Shown here piece by piece: positions 39,086-50,400 of a stretch of DNA of 64,000 nucleotides. The stretch's first letter is position 1; each line of letters begins with the position of its first letter. The notes below the pieces were generated by a model. It made no database searches and was not told the origin of the DNA. It saw only the letters and a program-made list of their open reading frames with translations. The position numbers and the translations under genes were made by a program. The DNA comes from Orthonyx spaldingii (Eukaryota > Chordata > Aves > Passeriformes > Orthonychidae): NCBI GenBank assembly GCA_013397795.1, contig VZTJ01005231.1, forward strand, positions 330,256-394,255. The letters run 5' to 3'.

Positions 39086-41495
39086 CCTGAATAAAAATCC
39101 CAATTAATAGCCAAAAATTTTACTCTTTTTTTTTTTTCCTATTTTAACTCTCTTTCAACCTCTGCTGAGATAATGTTTCTATAAGTAAACCTGGAACTTT
39201 ATGGTATCAAAATGTCATTGTGAAATGTTTTGACAGTTCAAATTCTTCCCCTTACACACACTGAACAATTTTCATTTTGAAAAGGCTATCCAATAAGCCT
39301 GTTCACACAGCAGTGCATAGTTTGTGAGAACAGCCATTTCTGTATGATAAAAATTAATTTTCTTAATCAATGTGAGGCCAAAAGGTCAAATGTGCCAGAC
39401 TGTCAGACACAAGGGCATATAAAATGCTCTTCACTTACAGAGGAAGACAGCTCCATAATACCTCACCAAATCTAGCAGGTATCAATATCTTAAACAAATG
39501 TAATCTGGGATGGAGTGTCTATTACCAACTGCCTGGAAAGAAAGGCTTCTCACTCAGACCCCTGTTATTCCCCATGCAATATTTGTCTCGGGTTTCTGGC
39601 AATGTAAAGCTTTTTAAATACCCACAGCATTACATATTCTAGACGCAGACCTATCCAGTTTCACTCCTTACAGATGAGGCTCCTATTGTGTCCATCACAC
39701 ACCTCACTGCTTTATCTCCCCCAGTTCCAGGGCTGGCAGCACAATGCCGGGCTCTGGACTCAGGTGGATGCAGCTATGTCTGGCACAAGGCTTCCAGGGA
39801 GAGCCAGACCTGTAGCAGGGAACACCAGCCTCCCAACAGCACTCTGCACATGCAGGGAGCCCTGACGAACAGCAGACTCTTCCTGGCTGCAGCCCATTAG
39901 TGTCACATAATCCGGTGCAGAAGAGCAGGGAAAAAAAGGATGGGACAGGGCAAGACCACTTATAGTCATACAAACTGGCATACAGAGCTTTACGTGCCAG
40001 GCCAGGAAAAACCCGAGAGGCCTCTGTATGGCTCCATCAGCCACACGTAAATGTGCAGGGTAGGTGAGGAATGCTACGCCTCCCTGCTGCAGATACCTAA
40101 GCAGCCAGTGTGAAACACTCCCTCAGCGTTCCACACATTCCATTTTTTCTTCTTCTTAGTGTATCTGTGCCAACCAACTTTTAAATTCTCCTTATTTGTC
40201 ATTTTCTCAATAACAATACGCAGATTCAGATTGCAAAACTTACAAGTTTGGGGTTTATTTAAAAAGATTTTTTAAAATGATTAATTAAGTTCTATGGAGA
40301 AGCTACTGCTTTGGCTTAATTGTCATGGTTCAGGCCACTTCACAGACCTGACAAGAAAGCAGAGTCACTTTTTTAATGAATGCATTGAAATTCTATCACT
40401 GCAGTGAGATCATAAATTGTTTCAAAACCATGCACACAGAAGAGGACAGAACCTTTCAGAAAATCATGATCTCCTGCTTAATAGATATAACAAAATACAG
40501 CAACTGCAAGCAGCCACAAAGTCAAGTATACACTCCTTACAATTTTGCTTATATGTCAGGCTTGCAAAAAGTTGACATATGGATGTAAATATAGGATTAT
40601 TCCCAAGGAAGACTTTACATAGTCATGCTTTAATCTAGCTGAGGAGTTTGCACCTATCTCCATCTACATAAACCAGGTGCATGCAATATCCATATATAAC
40701 AGACTGTACCAGACTTGCAACTACCTAGAAAAATCCAGCAAGAAACAATGTAAACTACAGCTCAGCATGATCAAAAAACAATGTGAAAGGACAAATTAAG
40801 GAAAGACATTATTTCTGCTGTACCTGTTTAAATGTTAATAAAGGCTTGTAGTAATGACACTTTCCTATGTGTTGTGATCATGCTTTAAAGAAATGCACAC
40901 ATTTTGGCATACCAAACCTCATCAACAGCACTGATTCTGAAAATGGAGGGTAATGCAGTCTCTTCCACGTAGTCAATGTTAAAAATCATAAGTACCTTAA
41001 AATGTCTGATAAACAGTATACAGCTCACACATGCTCAGACACTAGATTGGTTAATATTTTATAGTTTATCTGATAAAGTTAACAAAAGAATTTAAGTCGA
41101 AGTGGAGGCATACACTGAATATTTCATCACCTTCTTAATTGCAGAATACAGACGAGACTTTTTTTCCCCTTTGGGACAAATAAATGTTAAGTTATTACTG
41201 ATGGGAATCAGTTTGGCAATTAGGTTAAATCCAACTGAAACCAACCAGAATCTGAGTGCTGAAAACATCACAGAGCTAAAACATATTCAACCGACTCTAT
41301 TAATTTACATGATGAAGCAGAAATGTTGATAGCAAAGCTTGTGTAACTCAGCAAGCTGAGGTTACATTAACGCACAAGAAAACACTGCTTTGTGCTTTTT
41401 TCTTATAGTTAATTTGCAGTTTTCAGAAGCCGCTATTCTTTTGCACAGCAGACAATATGATATACCTAAGGCTTTTCATTCTGACTTCTGATTTA

Positions 41496-41582
41496 AAGGT
41501 CTTCAGCTTGTGCTACAGACCTTAGCCTTGAAGCCAAGTGCAAATTAGCTTTAAATCAATGAAGCTGATTAAAGCTTCATTG
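41496..41582. other. Nested short inverted repeats
   Basis: AAGGTCT (41496-41502) pairs with AGACCTT (41517-41523), and CAATGAAGCT (41557-41566) pairs perfectly with AGCTTCATTG (41573-41582) over a 6-base loop. Two hairpin-capable segments within 90 bases could mark a structured RNA or regulatory palindromes. The arms are too short for a microRNA precursor, and either one alone is within chance expectation for 64 kb. Confidence 0.5.
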
Positions 41583-43496
41583 TGACTGAGCTCTTTAATA
41601 GAAGGAGAAGCGGGGGATGGTAAACACCCACTTGAACATGGCAAAAGAACTGCCTCTCAACTTGGACCATACGTAATGCTTTTCAGCTCCACTTTACCCT
41701 GACAAAACCATGAAGGGTTTAAGGCCATTTACCTGCTGACAGGGTAAAATCAAAGTCCCAATTCAGTGGGAAAGGCCAAGAATCAGATGTTGCTAGGCAA
41801 GCCAAAGGAAAAAGGTTGCTTTCAAAAATAGTGGAGGGGGAGAAACGAGGGCAAAGCCAGGAGGTAGACATCAAAATATCTCTCCACAATGGAACCAAGG
41901 AATAAACTTCCCACCTTCCCTTCTGCTGTAGCAGAATTTTGAGGTTTCTTTGGTTTCATTTTGGTGTGGTTTTTTTTTAATTTGTGTTTTAATACACAAG
42001 TCACTATTTAGAGAAGCAAGTTGTAGGCAAGAGGTAGTGCTATGAAAGGAACTAGTTCTTTCATGGAGTTCCACACTCAAAACAAGCCACTTGTCTCCAG
42101 GGACTCTCTCTCTTGGAATGCAGACAACCTGCCAGATTCACCTTTAAAAAACAATAACAGTACCAAACGAGAGCAGGGGAAGATCCTTACACTGCTTTGA
42201 ATACCACCGTGGGAACCCACATTACACAAATGCTGGGATTGCTTTACTTTCTCTCCTTATCTTTAGTGCAGCACAAAAATGTGTAACTTTATCAAAAAGG
42301 TTTCTTTCTACATACATGTTCAAGAATCCTCATAAACTGTTAAAATATAGAAATAGCATCATACTCCAAGATAGTGAAGTTCACTTCTCCCACCAGAGTA
42401 GATAATGCTCAGTATATTGCTAAATTACACACAGAGCACCAAGATAAATTTCATCCCACTCTCCTGTCTGAAATCTTAGCCTTGAAGGTGAATTCCTCCT
42501 CTGATGGAAACTCAGTCATCCTAAGTCACTAAAGTTCTTAACATTCACCTCCAGACATAAAATAAGAGACAACAATATTGAAATTCCTGAGACTATAAGG
42601 TGCTGCAAATGGGGAAATGAGGTTGCAATGAAATGAAAAGTTAACAATTACAATATAAGTAGCAACAATCATACTTACCATTAAAAAGCCTTAATATTAG
42701 AGAAGAGGATTAACAATATAGCCCAGTGTTTGACAAATGATTATCTGAGAAAATGAAGAAGTCATGCAAGGAAAGTGATCCTGGATAGCTTGCTTGGTAT
42801 GCAAAGTTAACCTCTTAAGTTAGCTCTACTTCACTTACTCCTCCCTGATCTATTATACAATCACTCTGAGCAGATGCCAATTTAGTTCTAGCACCATACT
42901 CTACAAACTTCAACTCAGTTGCAATAAATGATAGTGTGTGGTAATAAAATACTAAAAACTTGTTACAAAGATTCACTCACCCAGAACTCATTTTTTGGAA
43001 GATAAAACAAATCTCACAGGTAAACTTAGACTTCAGGATTAAAAGCTGGAATTCTCTCAGAGCAGAGTTCAACACATGGAGGGTCTACAAGTTGCAGTGT
43101 TCAATTCCCTGATGTTACCATCTGTATTTTGTGCGCAGAAATCCTTAAACTAGATTATTGTCCATTTTCATGAGTTATGAAAAGAATTTGGGAGCACATA
43201 AACTTTTCATTTATCTATCACAACTCACTCATGAATTAGCTTTATTGATTACTCTGGAGCATCAGCATCCAGCAACTTTGATGGGAGACCATTTGTTAGG
43301 GGACTTCAGTATGAAGGCTGAATTCTCATACTGCTCGCTTCAGGCAAATACACAAAGCCAGTCCTCAGGCTCTCATAACTTGAGTCAAAGCAACATATTG
43401 CTCTGAGTCTCCACAGGTATATTGTCAAGTTGACGTATATTCAAAGCAAGGATTTAAATCTGTACAAAGCCACGTCACAGTAGATTATCTTCTTAA

Positions 43497-44165
43497 AATC
43501 ATAGAATGGCTTGGGTTGGAAGGGACCTTAAAAATCCTGTAGTTACAACCTCCCTGCTGTGGACAGTGACATCTTCCACTAGATCAGGTTGTTCAAAGAT
43601 CCATCCAGCCTGGTCTTGAACACTTCCAGGGATGAGGCATCCACAACTTCCCTAGGCAACATGTTCCAGTGCCTCACTACCCTCACAGTAAATAATTTCT
43701 TCCTAATATCTCATCTAGACCTACTTGCTTCTAGTTTGAATCCATTCCCCCTTGTCCTGTCATTACCTGCTCTTGTATAAAATCCCTCTTGTCTTTCTTG
43801 CAGGCTCCCTCCAGGTACTGGAAGGCCACAATTAGGTCACGCCAAAGCCTTCTCTTTTCCTGGCTGAACAAACTAAATCCTCTCAGCCTTTCCTCATAGA
43901 AGAGGTGCTTCATCCTCCTCTGGACTCGCTCCAACAGTTGCATGTCTTTCCTGTGTTGAGGACCCCAGAGCTGGATGCAGCACTCCAGGTGGGATCTCAC
44001 CAGAATAGAGGGGCAGATTCCCCCCCGCCTCACCCTGCTGGCCACACTACTTTTGATGCAGCCCAGGACACGTTTGGCTTTCGGGGCTGTGAGTGCACAT
44101 TGCTGACTCATGTCCAGCCTCCCATCCACCACCACCTCCAATCCCCCCCTCAAATCCTTCCTTCC
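43497..44165 (-). mobile_element. CR1 LINE fragment with C-terminal ORF and 3' end
   Basis: The plus strand begins with the reverse complement of the CR1 terminal motif (ATCATAGAATGGCTTGGG) and GTTGGAAGGGACCTT, and then runs back through the 3' UTR into the end of the reverse-transcriptase ORF. On the minus strand, 44153-43731 is open for 140 codons. The peptide carries the CR1 C-terminal signature in order: MSQQCALTAPKAKRVLGCIK, SVASRVRRG, LECCIQLWGPQHRKDMQLLE, RVQRRM, ERLRGFSLFSQEKRRLWRDL and VAFQYLEGA. This part lies downstream of the reverse-transcriptase catalytic domain. The element is 5'-truncated at about 44165 and cannot move on its own. Its open frame makes it the best-preserved CR1 in the window and probably one of the youngest. 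It may be of the same subfamily as the copy at 27.5 kb. Confidence 0.96.
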
Positions 44166-47100
44166 TGGACTTTAGTAATAAGAGATCTACACTGCATATG
44201 GAAAAAGAAATATTTGATCTTCTCTACACAGTGCTTTTCTTTGGCCAATCTATACATCATCCAGGATGAGAAGCAACTTTTCATCATCAAGTGGCCAAAA
44301 TAAAATATACTTTGAATGACAGCAGTGCACCTCTGACTAAATAAACAGAGATACAGATGACAGCAATGACAGTAGTTACCCACCTCATACCTAAAGGTCC
44401 AACAACAAGGTTGCAGCCCAGTGCAGAAGCACTCACACTACAGTTTTACAATTTTAAGTTCTGGTCAGCAAGTTAGCAATTTTCTTTCAGAGGTTTATGC
44501 ATTTTTTGTTTGGTTTTTCATTATCTACTATAAAACATCAAGCTCAAGCAAGGGGTATATTTGCTGCACTAATATTAATGCTTGTTATCTCATTTCTGTA
44601 TTTTGTTAGTGTATATCTCAAATATTGTAAGTTTCTCATTACCACAGATTTGACCAAATCAGCAATAAAACCTTACTATAAGTGAAATCCTCTTCAGTGG
44701 CAGATGTTTCCCCTTTGACACATTCCACGTTTTGGTTTTTTTTCTTCTTCTAACACACTAGCATCAACTGGTGGGTTGTGAGCTAACATTTCCCATTTCC
44801 TTTATAAAATTTTAACATAGAATTTGTCACCTAAATCTTTCCTAATTGGAATTCACTTTGCTATTCACGGAATATATTTTGGTATTTGAACAAATTGAAT
44901 AACAGCACTAGGATTTGGGGGAAACGGGCAACTGTTCTGTGTGTGGGAAAAGGTGGGAGCTGATGAGGGATTCATATTTTCTGTAGCATTAACTAACTGG
45001 CAGACTATAAAGGGGTTTTTTTGTGTAGTCACTATTCACGCCTCTCTGAAAATGCATTCGTTTGGAAACACACAAAGAAATGAAGGTTTACCATAGAACA
45101 GCACTGATATTTACCTAGCAAAATTGCAACAGACATCTTTCAAAGCCTTGAAGACTACTAAGCAAAAGCAACTGTTCTATTTAATGCTGATATCAGTATG
45201 TCAGGCACCATAAATTGACAATTTGCTCCCAGTGCTTCCTGTGAAACAGGACAAATTTATGGGAGTCAGTTTTCTAATCCGTCCATAGCTGCTCTTGGCA
45301 TAGGACTCTGAGACTTCATTTCACTTCTAGCTGCACTCCACACAAGTCTCAAAAGTCAGCACCTTTATTGCCCTATTTACAGTCTTGGAACAGCCTCCGC
45401 CATGAGGCAGTAGAGCAGAGAGAAGGACTGGTACAACCACAGCACTCCAGACACAGTTTGTTGAGCTATCTCTATTAAGACAAACCTGTTATGCCACTCA
45501 GGGGCTCAGATCCAGCAGCTTCTTATCCCTCTGTCCCAAGAAACGTGGAATACTGCAGAACATGGCTTTCAGTCAGAGGTGTTACAGACAAGACGTGTAA
45601 ACCACTGGTTCAAGGCATTTTAGCACTAGATGTCCTAAATTAAAATAAATATCAAGTGCCTGTAATTAGACTCACAGATAATTTGAGAAATACATTAAAG
45701 TCCAAGAAAGATCAAACATTACTAGATGTGACCTCACACTTCAACACAGGCAGATCAAATGGAGTTTTAGAGAGCCTTCAATATACACAGCTAAGCACTC
45801 CTCAACAGTACTTATCTGCTACCAAGATAGGCACTGCCTATCATTATATCCCAACAGTATTTGCTGGTATGGCAGGAAATGTGATCCGAGGACTGCAGTG
45901 TGCCAGAGAGGTCTATATGGTTTTCATCCATTAATTAGGGAATACACAGCCATTTCCCACTATTTTGACATTAGAAAAGATATAAAACAAAAAGCTGACT
46001 TTAATTTCTATCATCACAAATCAAACCCCATTTTTCCATTATTCCAGATAGGATTTGTCTCCAATAGCAGTTATTTTGTGAAATGTTTCCCTGCACTAGG
46101 AGAACATCTTAAAGCTCAGTTTGATAAAGCCCACCTATTGCAAGACAGGTGGGACACTGAAAGCTCCTCTTTCCCCTCCCATTTTACAGTTTATCTTAAG
46201 CACATTAAAGCCATTTTGCATTGCACAAAGTTACTCTAAAATCAGAATCACCGCTTATAACCTTAAACATACATTACCTGGCTTTCAAAGTATAACAAGT
46301 TCACCTCTTCAGCAAATTCAACAATCTGACATGAAATTTCTAGATGGAGCCAAAACATGGGCTTGCACTTGCTGTTCCTTTTTTTCCCCTTTTGTTTGGC
46401 CACTTAGTAGTGAGCATGAAGAGAAAATTTAAAAAAAGGATCTGAGCAGGGCAAGCACATTTAGCTTTGTTTAGTTTTAGTTAATAAACCAGGATGAGAT
46501 TAGAATTTGGCTCATAATCTGATCTCAGGCAAATGTTACAGTATACAAGCTCACATTACTATTGTTTAGACAGTCCTAGAAAATATAGCCCAAGCAATAT
46601 TCTCACTACAAAACCAATACCAGAATCTGAAGGTAGGTATAATATGTTAAAACTAGGGAAATGGATATAAATCTAACCTGAACAGAAGTGCATTAAATGC
46701 ATACAGTGTAAGTTATTTCTCAAGTAGCTTGGAAATATGACAACAGCTTTATTTTGCTTTGAAAAACACAAAATACCAATTTTAGAATTAACCAAGTCAA
46801 TTGGGGATGTCATATTTGAAGACAATTAAGGAAACAAAAGGAAGATGATCTTTCAGTTGGTAATAAAATTCACCTTCCTCCCCGCAAGATGTAAAAAGAT
46901 GGAAAAACCCTGAAGAGTTCAGAGTGACTATTACTACTGAGACACCAAAGGGGTGATAGATAACATGAATTGCAAGAAGCATGCAACAGGCCGTCTATTT
47001 GAAATTTGTTTTTCACACAGTTACTACAATAACAACTGCTCCTGCAAGAGAGGTCAATCTACCCACGCATTAACCCCCAATCAAGCAGCACTCTGAAAAT

Positions 47101-47360
47101 CAAAATGTGATTGCAAATTTCTTGCATGCCAAGATGAAGGAGTTTTTCATTTCCATCTATTACTACCAGCATTTTACATTCATTATGGTCAGGGGGTGAA
47201 GTGAGAACTAGGTACTTGCTGGTTCTGAATGCCAGCACTTTCTTGATTACATTACCAGAGAATTAACATACAGAACCTGTATTAAAGTAGTAGAAATGGG
47301 CTTACTTATAGCCACTCTCATAGCTGAGGATTTCATAGCGGTTTTACATTCCAACTCAGA

Positions 47361-47386
47361 AGGTTAAGAGGTTAAGAGGTTAAAAA
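47361..47386 (+). repeat. 8-bp tandem repeat, about 3 copies
   Basis: AGGTTAAG, AGGTTAAG, AGGTTAAA are directly adjacent. A minimal short tandem repeat that could be length-polymorphic. Confidence 0.9.
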
Positions 47387-47521
47387 ATAGCTGTATAATC
47401 TATCCATTGCTGCAAAGAAAGGTCTAAAAGATCCATTTCAGCATTACAATGACAGGGAGGCTATCTGTTTTTGCAAGCATTTCTTTAACTCACACTCAGT
47501 GGGCTAGCAATCCCTGGCTTT

Positions 47522-47544
47522 GGGGGGGGGAGGGGTATTTTGGG
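47522..47544 (+). other. G-rich, possible G-quadruplex motif
   Basis: G runs of 9, 4 and 3 are separated by A and a TATTTT-type loop. The run of nine can supply two of the four required G tracts, so a quadruplex is formally possible, though less clear-cut than at 11.62 kb. Confidence 0.55.
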
Positions 47545-48669
47545 TTTTTTGAAGCTGTCACTGCTGAGCACAGAAACAAAACTTACAAAACTTTATGCAA
47601 CCTCCAAATCTACAGCAGGCTATCTATGTCCTAACTCATCACACTAGAAATAGCCAAAATGACAAGTTACAATGACTCCTATAAGGTCATTACAATCTGC
47701 AAACCTTGGAGAAGATCCACTGAACATATTTTAAAAGGAAAGAGGACCTTGCCTACAGCAACAAGTGGGATAAGCAGTCTTAAGAAAGCTTAAGACCTTA
47801 ATACACTTCTTTCAGAACTTCTCTTGCCATTTACAATATAAATGTACTCCAAGCACACCAACCAGGAACCTAAGTAGTGAATATTTCCATAGTGGACTTA
47901 TGCATTAACTCACCTGTATTAGGAGCTTGCCTTTCCAATAAATTCAATAAAAGAAATGAAAAACATGGAAAAAGACAGTGACTCTTTTACAAATGAGTCA
48001 GTGTCATGTGTATTATTAGCTGTTGTTAGTTGCATGACAGATTGTTTTGTTAATCCAATCATTCTTTGAGTGCAAGTTACAAGTAGTGTTGTACATAGCA
48101 TTCATATAAAATAACTTGAGTCACATATCTTCTCTAAAAATAGTTTATCTATTTTTTTTCAGTGAACTTTAATCACTTCAAAGAAAATCCTTTAGAAATA
48201 AGCTTCAGCATGGCACTGCATTAAGTAAGATTTATTATTTTCAAATTCTAGTTCACTCTCATATGGCCAGTTCACACAGTGGGCAGAGTGAATTTCAGGG
48301 GCTTCCAGATGCCAGAAAAAAGGAATACCTCACAGAGCTATAAGTTTTGGAGCCAGCAGCTGAGCTGGCTCCATTCTTTGCTCTACAGGATCAACCAAAA
48401 CAATTTATTCACTAAAAAAGGAAACAGCGCCAACAGTGTCCTACTCATTATTGGATAACACCTGCCTGGTTGTGAGAGATTGAATAGATATCACATACTA
48501 CTTCTGCTGCTAAAACAACAGGGATCTGGCTGGGTTACCTGTAGAGCTAGATCTTTACCCCGGTAGAGTCAAGGCACTCCTTGACACATACTAATATAGT
48601 ATTTCTATTTCCACATAAGCAGACAAATTGGGTGATCATTTATGAGCCAAATTCAACAGCTGTAAAATA

Positions 48670-48818
48670 TTCCATGGCTTCAGACAATTGGTTAGACAAA
48701 TATTTGTCAGGAAAGCCATTGCTACAGGTGATCTTGCCAGAGAATAGGGAGATGGACTAGAGAGATACTGAGGGCTCCCCCAGATATGCTTTCTAAGGTT
48801 CTCTGTATTCTATCCTCT
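48670..48818 (+). mobile_element. CR1 LINE 3' tail, diverged
   Basis: The blocks TTAGACAAATATTTGTCAGG, GATGGACTAGAGAGATACTG, GAGGGCTCCCCCAGATATG and terminal TCTCTGTATTCTATCC follow the order of the CR1 3' UTR (a GGACAA...TGTCAGG block, a GGACTAGATGACCT block, a GAGGTCCCTTCCAG block, then ATTCTRTG). The orientation is plus. Divergence is high, so this is an old copy and its left boundary is approximate. It lies just upstream of, but is not continuous with, the CR1 reverse-transcriptase segment that starts near 48960. Confidence 0.65.
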
Positions 48819-48959
48819 TGAAAACTTAGGGGCAATAAACCAACAAGTGTTTGCTTCTCAATATATAGCTCATGGCAGTAAGAACAGCACTGCAGGATTT
48901 TGTGGCATTTGTACATAGGTAGTTTTGAGAGAAAGCAGACACTTCAGTGAACAACTGCA
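48819..48959. other. Short spacer between two CR1 pieces
   Basis: I recognise no CR1 or other element in these roughly 140 bases. They could be original host DNA or CR1 sequence too diverged to see. Confidence 0.4.
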
Positions 48960-49710
48960 CTCAACCCACCTAGCTGACAGAGGAAACCCAGACGATATAA
49001 TCAGCAAAGCTTTTGATACTGTCACAGTATTCTTCTGGACAAAATGTCCAGTACACAGCTGAGCAACTAGGTTAAGTGATGGATGAGCTCATATCTTGGG
49101 CACAGAGGGTGACAGGGAATGGGGTAACATCAGGCTGGCAACTGGTCACTAGTGGGGTTTTGCAGGGCTCCATCCTCTGCCCAGTTCTCTTCAACATCTT
49201 CATAAATGAATTGGACACAGGACTCAAAGGAATACTAGGTAAGTTTGCCTACAACATCAAATTAGGAGTAAGTTGTCAACTTCCTTGAGGGCAGAGAGAC
49301 TTCAACAAATCAGAGGACTGGACAATCACCAACCACATGAAGTTTAACAAGGGCAAGTGCCAGATTCTGCATCGGAGATGGGGTAACCCTGGTTATGTGT
49401 ATAGGCCAGGGAATAAGAGGATGGAGAGCAGTGCTGTGGCAAGGATCCTGGGTGTCCTGATGACAAGTTGAACAGGAGTCAGCAATACCCCGGCAGCCAG
49501 GAGAGCCAAACGTGGCCTAGGGGGCATCAGGCACAGCATCACCAGCCGGGCAAGGAAGGGGATTGTCCTGCTCTGCTCTGCACTGGGGTGGCCTCACCTC
49601 AAGGGCTGGGGGCAGTTTTGGGTGCCACAATGTAAGAAAGACATTAAGCTATGAGAAAGTGTTCAAAGGAGGGCCACAAAGATGGTTAAAGGCCTCACAT
49701 TGCTGCTATA
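48960..49710 (+). mobile_element. CR1 LINE internal fragment (reverse-transcriptase ORF), truncated at both ends
   Basis: The sequence opens with a block typical of the CR1 reverse transcriptase (AGCAAAGCTTTTGATACTGT) and continues through frame 49076-49288, whose peptide includes VTSGVLQGSILCPVLFNIFI followed by NELDTGLKG and KFAYNIKLG. These are the conserved LINE RT blocks around the PQGS-like motif and the catalytic FADD motif. Here the two catalytic aspartates are replaced (FAYN), so the enzyme is dead. Downstream the DNA still follows the CR1 order (TTTAACAAGGGCAAGTGCCA, GGGGGCATCAGGCACAGCAT, GGCAGTTTTGGGTGCCACAA) in several frames with stops. The match ends near 49710 without reaching a CR1 3' UTR or terminal motif, which is unusual for CR1. 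Confidence 0.94.
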
Positions 49711-50286
49711 CCAACCTTATAAAGAAGAAATTCAGCAAAATACTCTAGGGATTTACAGCTGCTTTGATGCTACTGAAAGTCAGTGTGAACTGTGACAAAA
49801 GAGGCTTTTTTGGAGGAAGGTTCTAATCGATGAAACAAATGGAAGCATCTAGTTGTCAAGTAGTGTTATATGGCATTAATATTTTTCAGAGTTGTGGCAT
49901 ACTAAAAGCATAGCAATGGAGAAATATAAATCTGCTCACAATAGAAGTGTCTTGCAGCATCCATGGAATCACTCTGTCCCAGGAGTTGTCACTCCAGAGC
50001 ATTTTACCAATGAAGCATTTGCTAAGAAGAACTTGCACTCAGACAGCGAGCAACCAGGAAAGCAAATTAAACAGAGACCAGGATAGGAAAATACATATTT
50101 AAGAGACATCCTGACCACCTGAAATTCACTCCTGAGCATCAGTAAGATTTTGGACAAGCACACACCTGGGTATTTCTGAAACTGATTCCTCAAATACTAC
50201 ATGTCCCTTCTTCTGAGGGCAAGGGGAACGGTCATTAACATCTAAGACATCTGGGGGCTCATTAAGCAGCAAGATGCAAAAGGCTA

Positions 50287-50308
50287 GGGGGATGGGGGGC
50301 GGGGGGGG
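50287..50308 (+). other. G-rich, possible G-quadruplex motif
   Basis: G runs of 5, 6 and 8 are separated by AT and C. The run of eight can supply two G tracts with a short loop, so a four-tract quadruplex is possible. It lies about 40 bases upstream of an A-rich tract. No promoter or exon is recognised nearby. Confidence 0.65.
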
Positions 50309-50346
50309 CGTTGGAAATCAGCAGTTTATTTCAGTAACAGTCACTT

Positions 50347-50400
50347 AAAAAAAAAAAGAAAAAAAAAAAACGAAAAAAACCAAAAACACCCAAAAAACCC
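50347..50400 (+). repeat. A-rich (AAAAAC-like) low-complexity tract
   Basis: Runs of 11 and 12 A are interrupted by G and CG, then AAAAC and CCC units. It is of the same kind as the tract at 3.91 kb. No AATAAA signal lies immediately upstream, so it is not called a retroposon tail. Confidence 0.85.

Larger units (their letters stand above)
37538..43496. other. Unique DNA, no gene recognised
   Basis: About 6 kb. A locally GC-richer block at about 39670-40110 contains overlapping frames on both strands (63-94 codons) with no domain. It is not CpG-rich, and I do not call a promoter. A duplication around a poly(A) run (39050-39085) and inverted repeats at 41496-41582 are listed separately. A T-rich stretch lies near 41940-41980. 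No transposon piece is recognised. Confidence 0.5.
44166..48669. other. Unique DNA, no gene recognised
   Basis: About 4.5 kb without a recognised gene. Open frames at 45656-46432 overlap in three plus frames with no domain. A small tandem, (AGGTTAAG)n with about three copies, is at 47361-47386, and a G-rich motif lies at 47522-47544. No transposon piece is recognised. Confidence 0.55.

Noticed and set aside
39674..40110. GC-richer block considered as a CpG-island promoter or CR1 piece
   Set aside because: CpG dinucleotides are few, and the CCCCAGTTCCAGGGCTGG start did not continue in CR1 order, so neither call is supportable.
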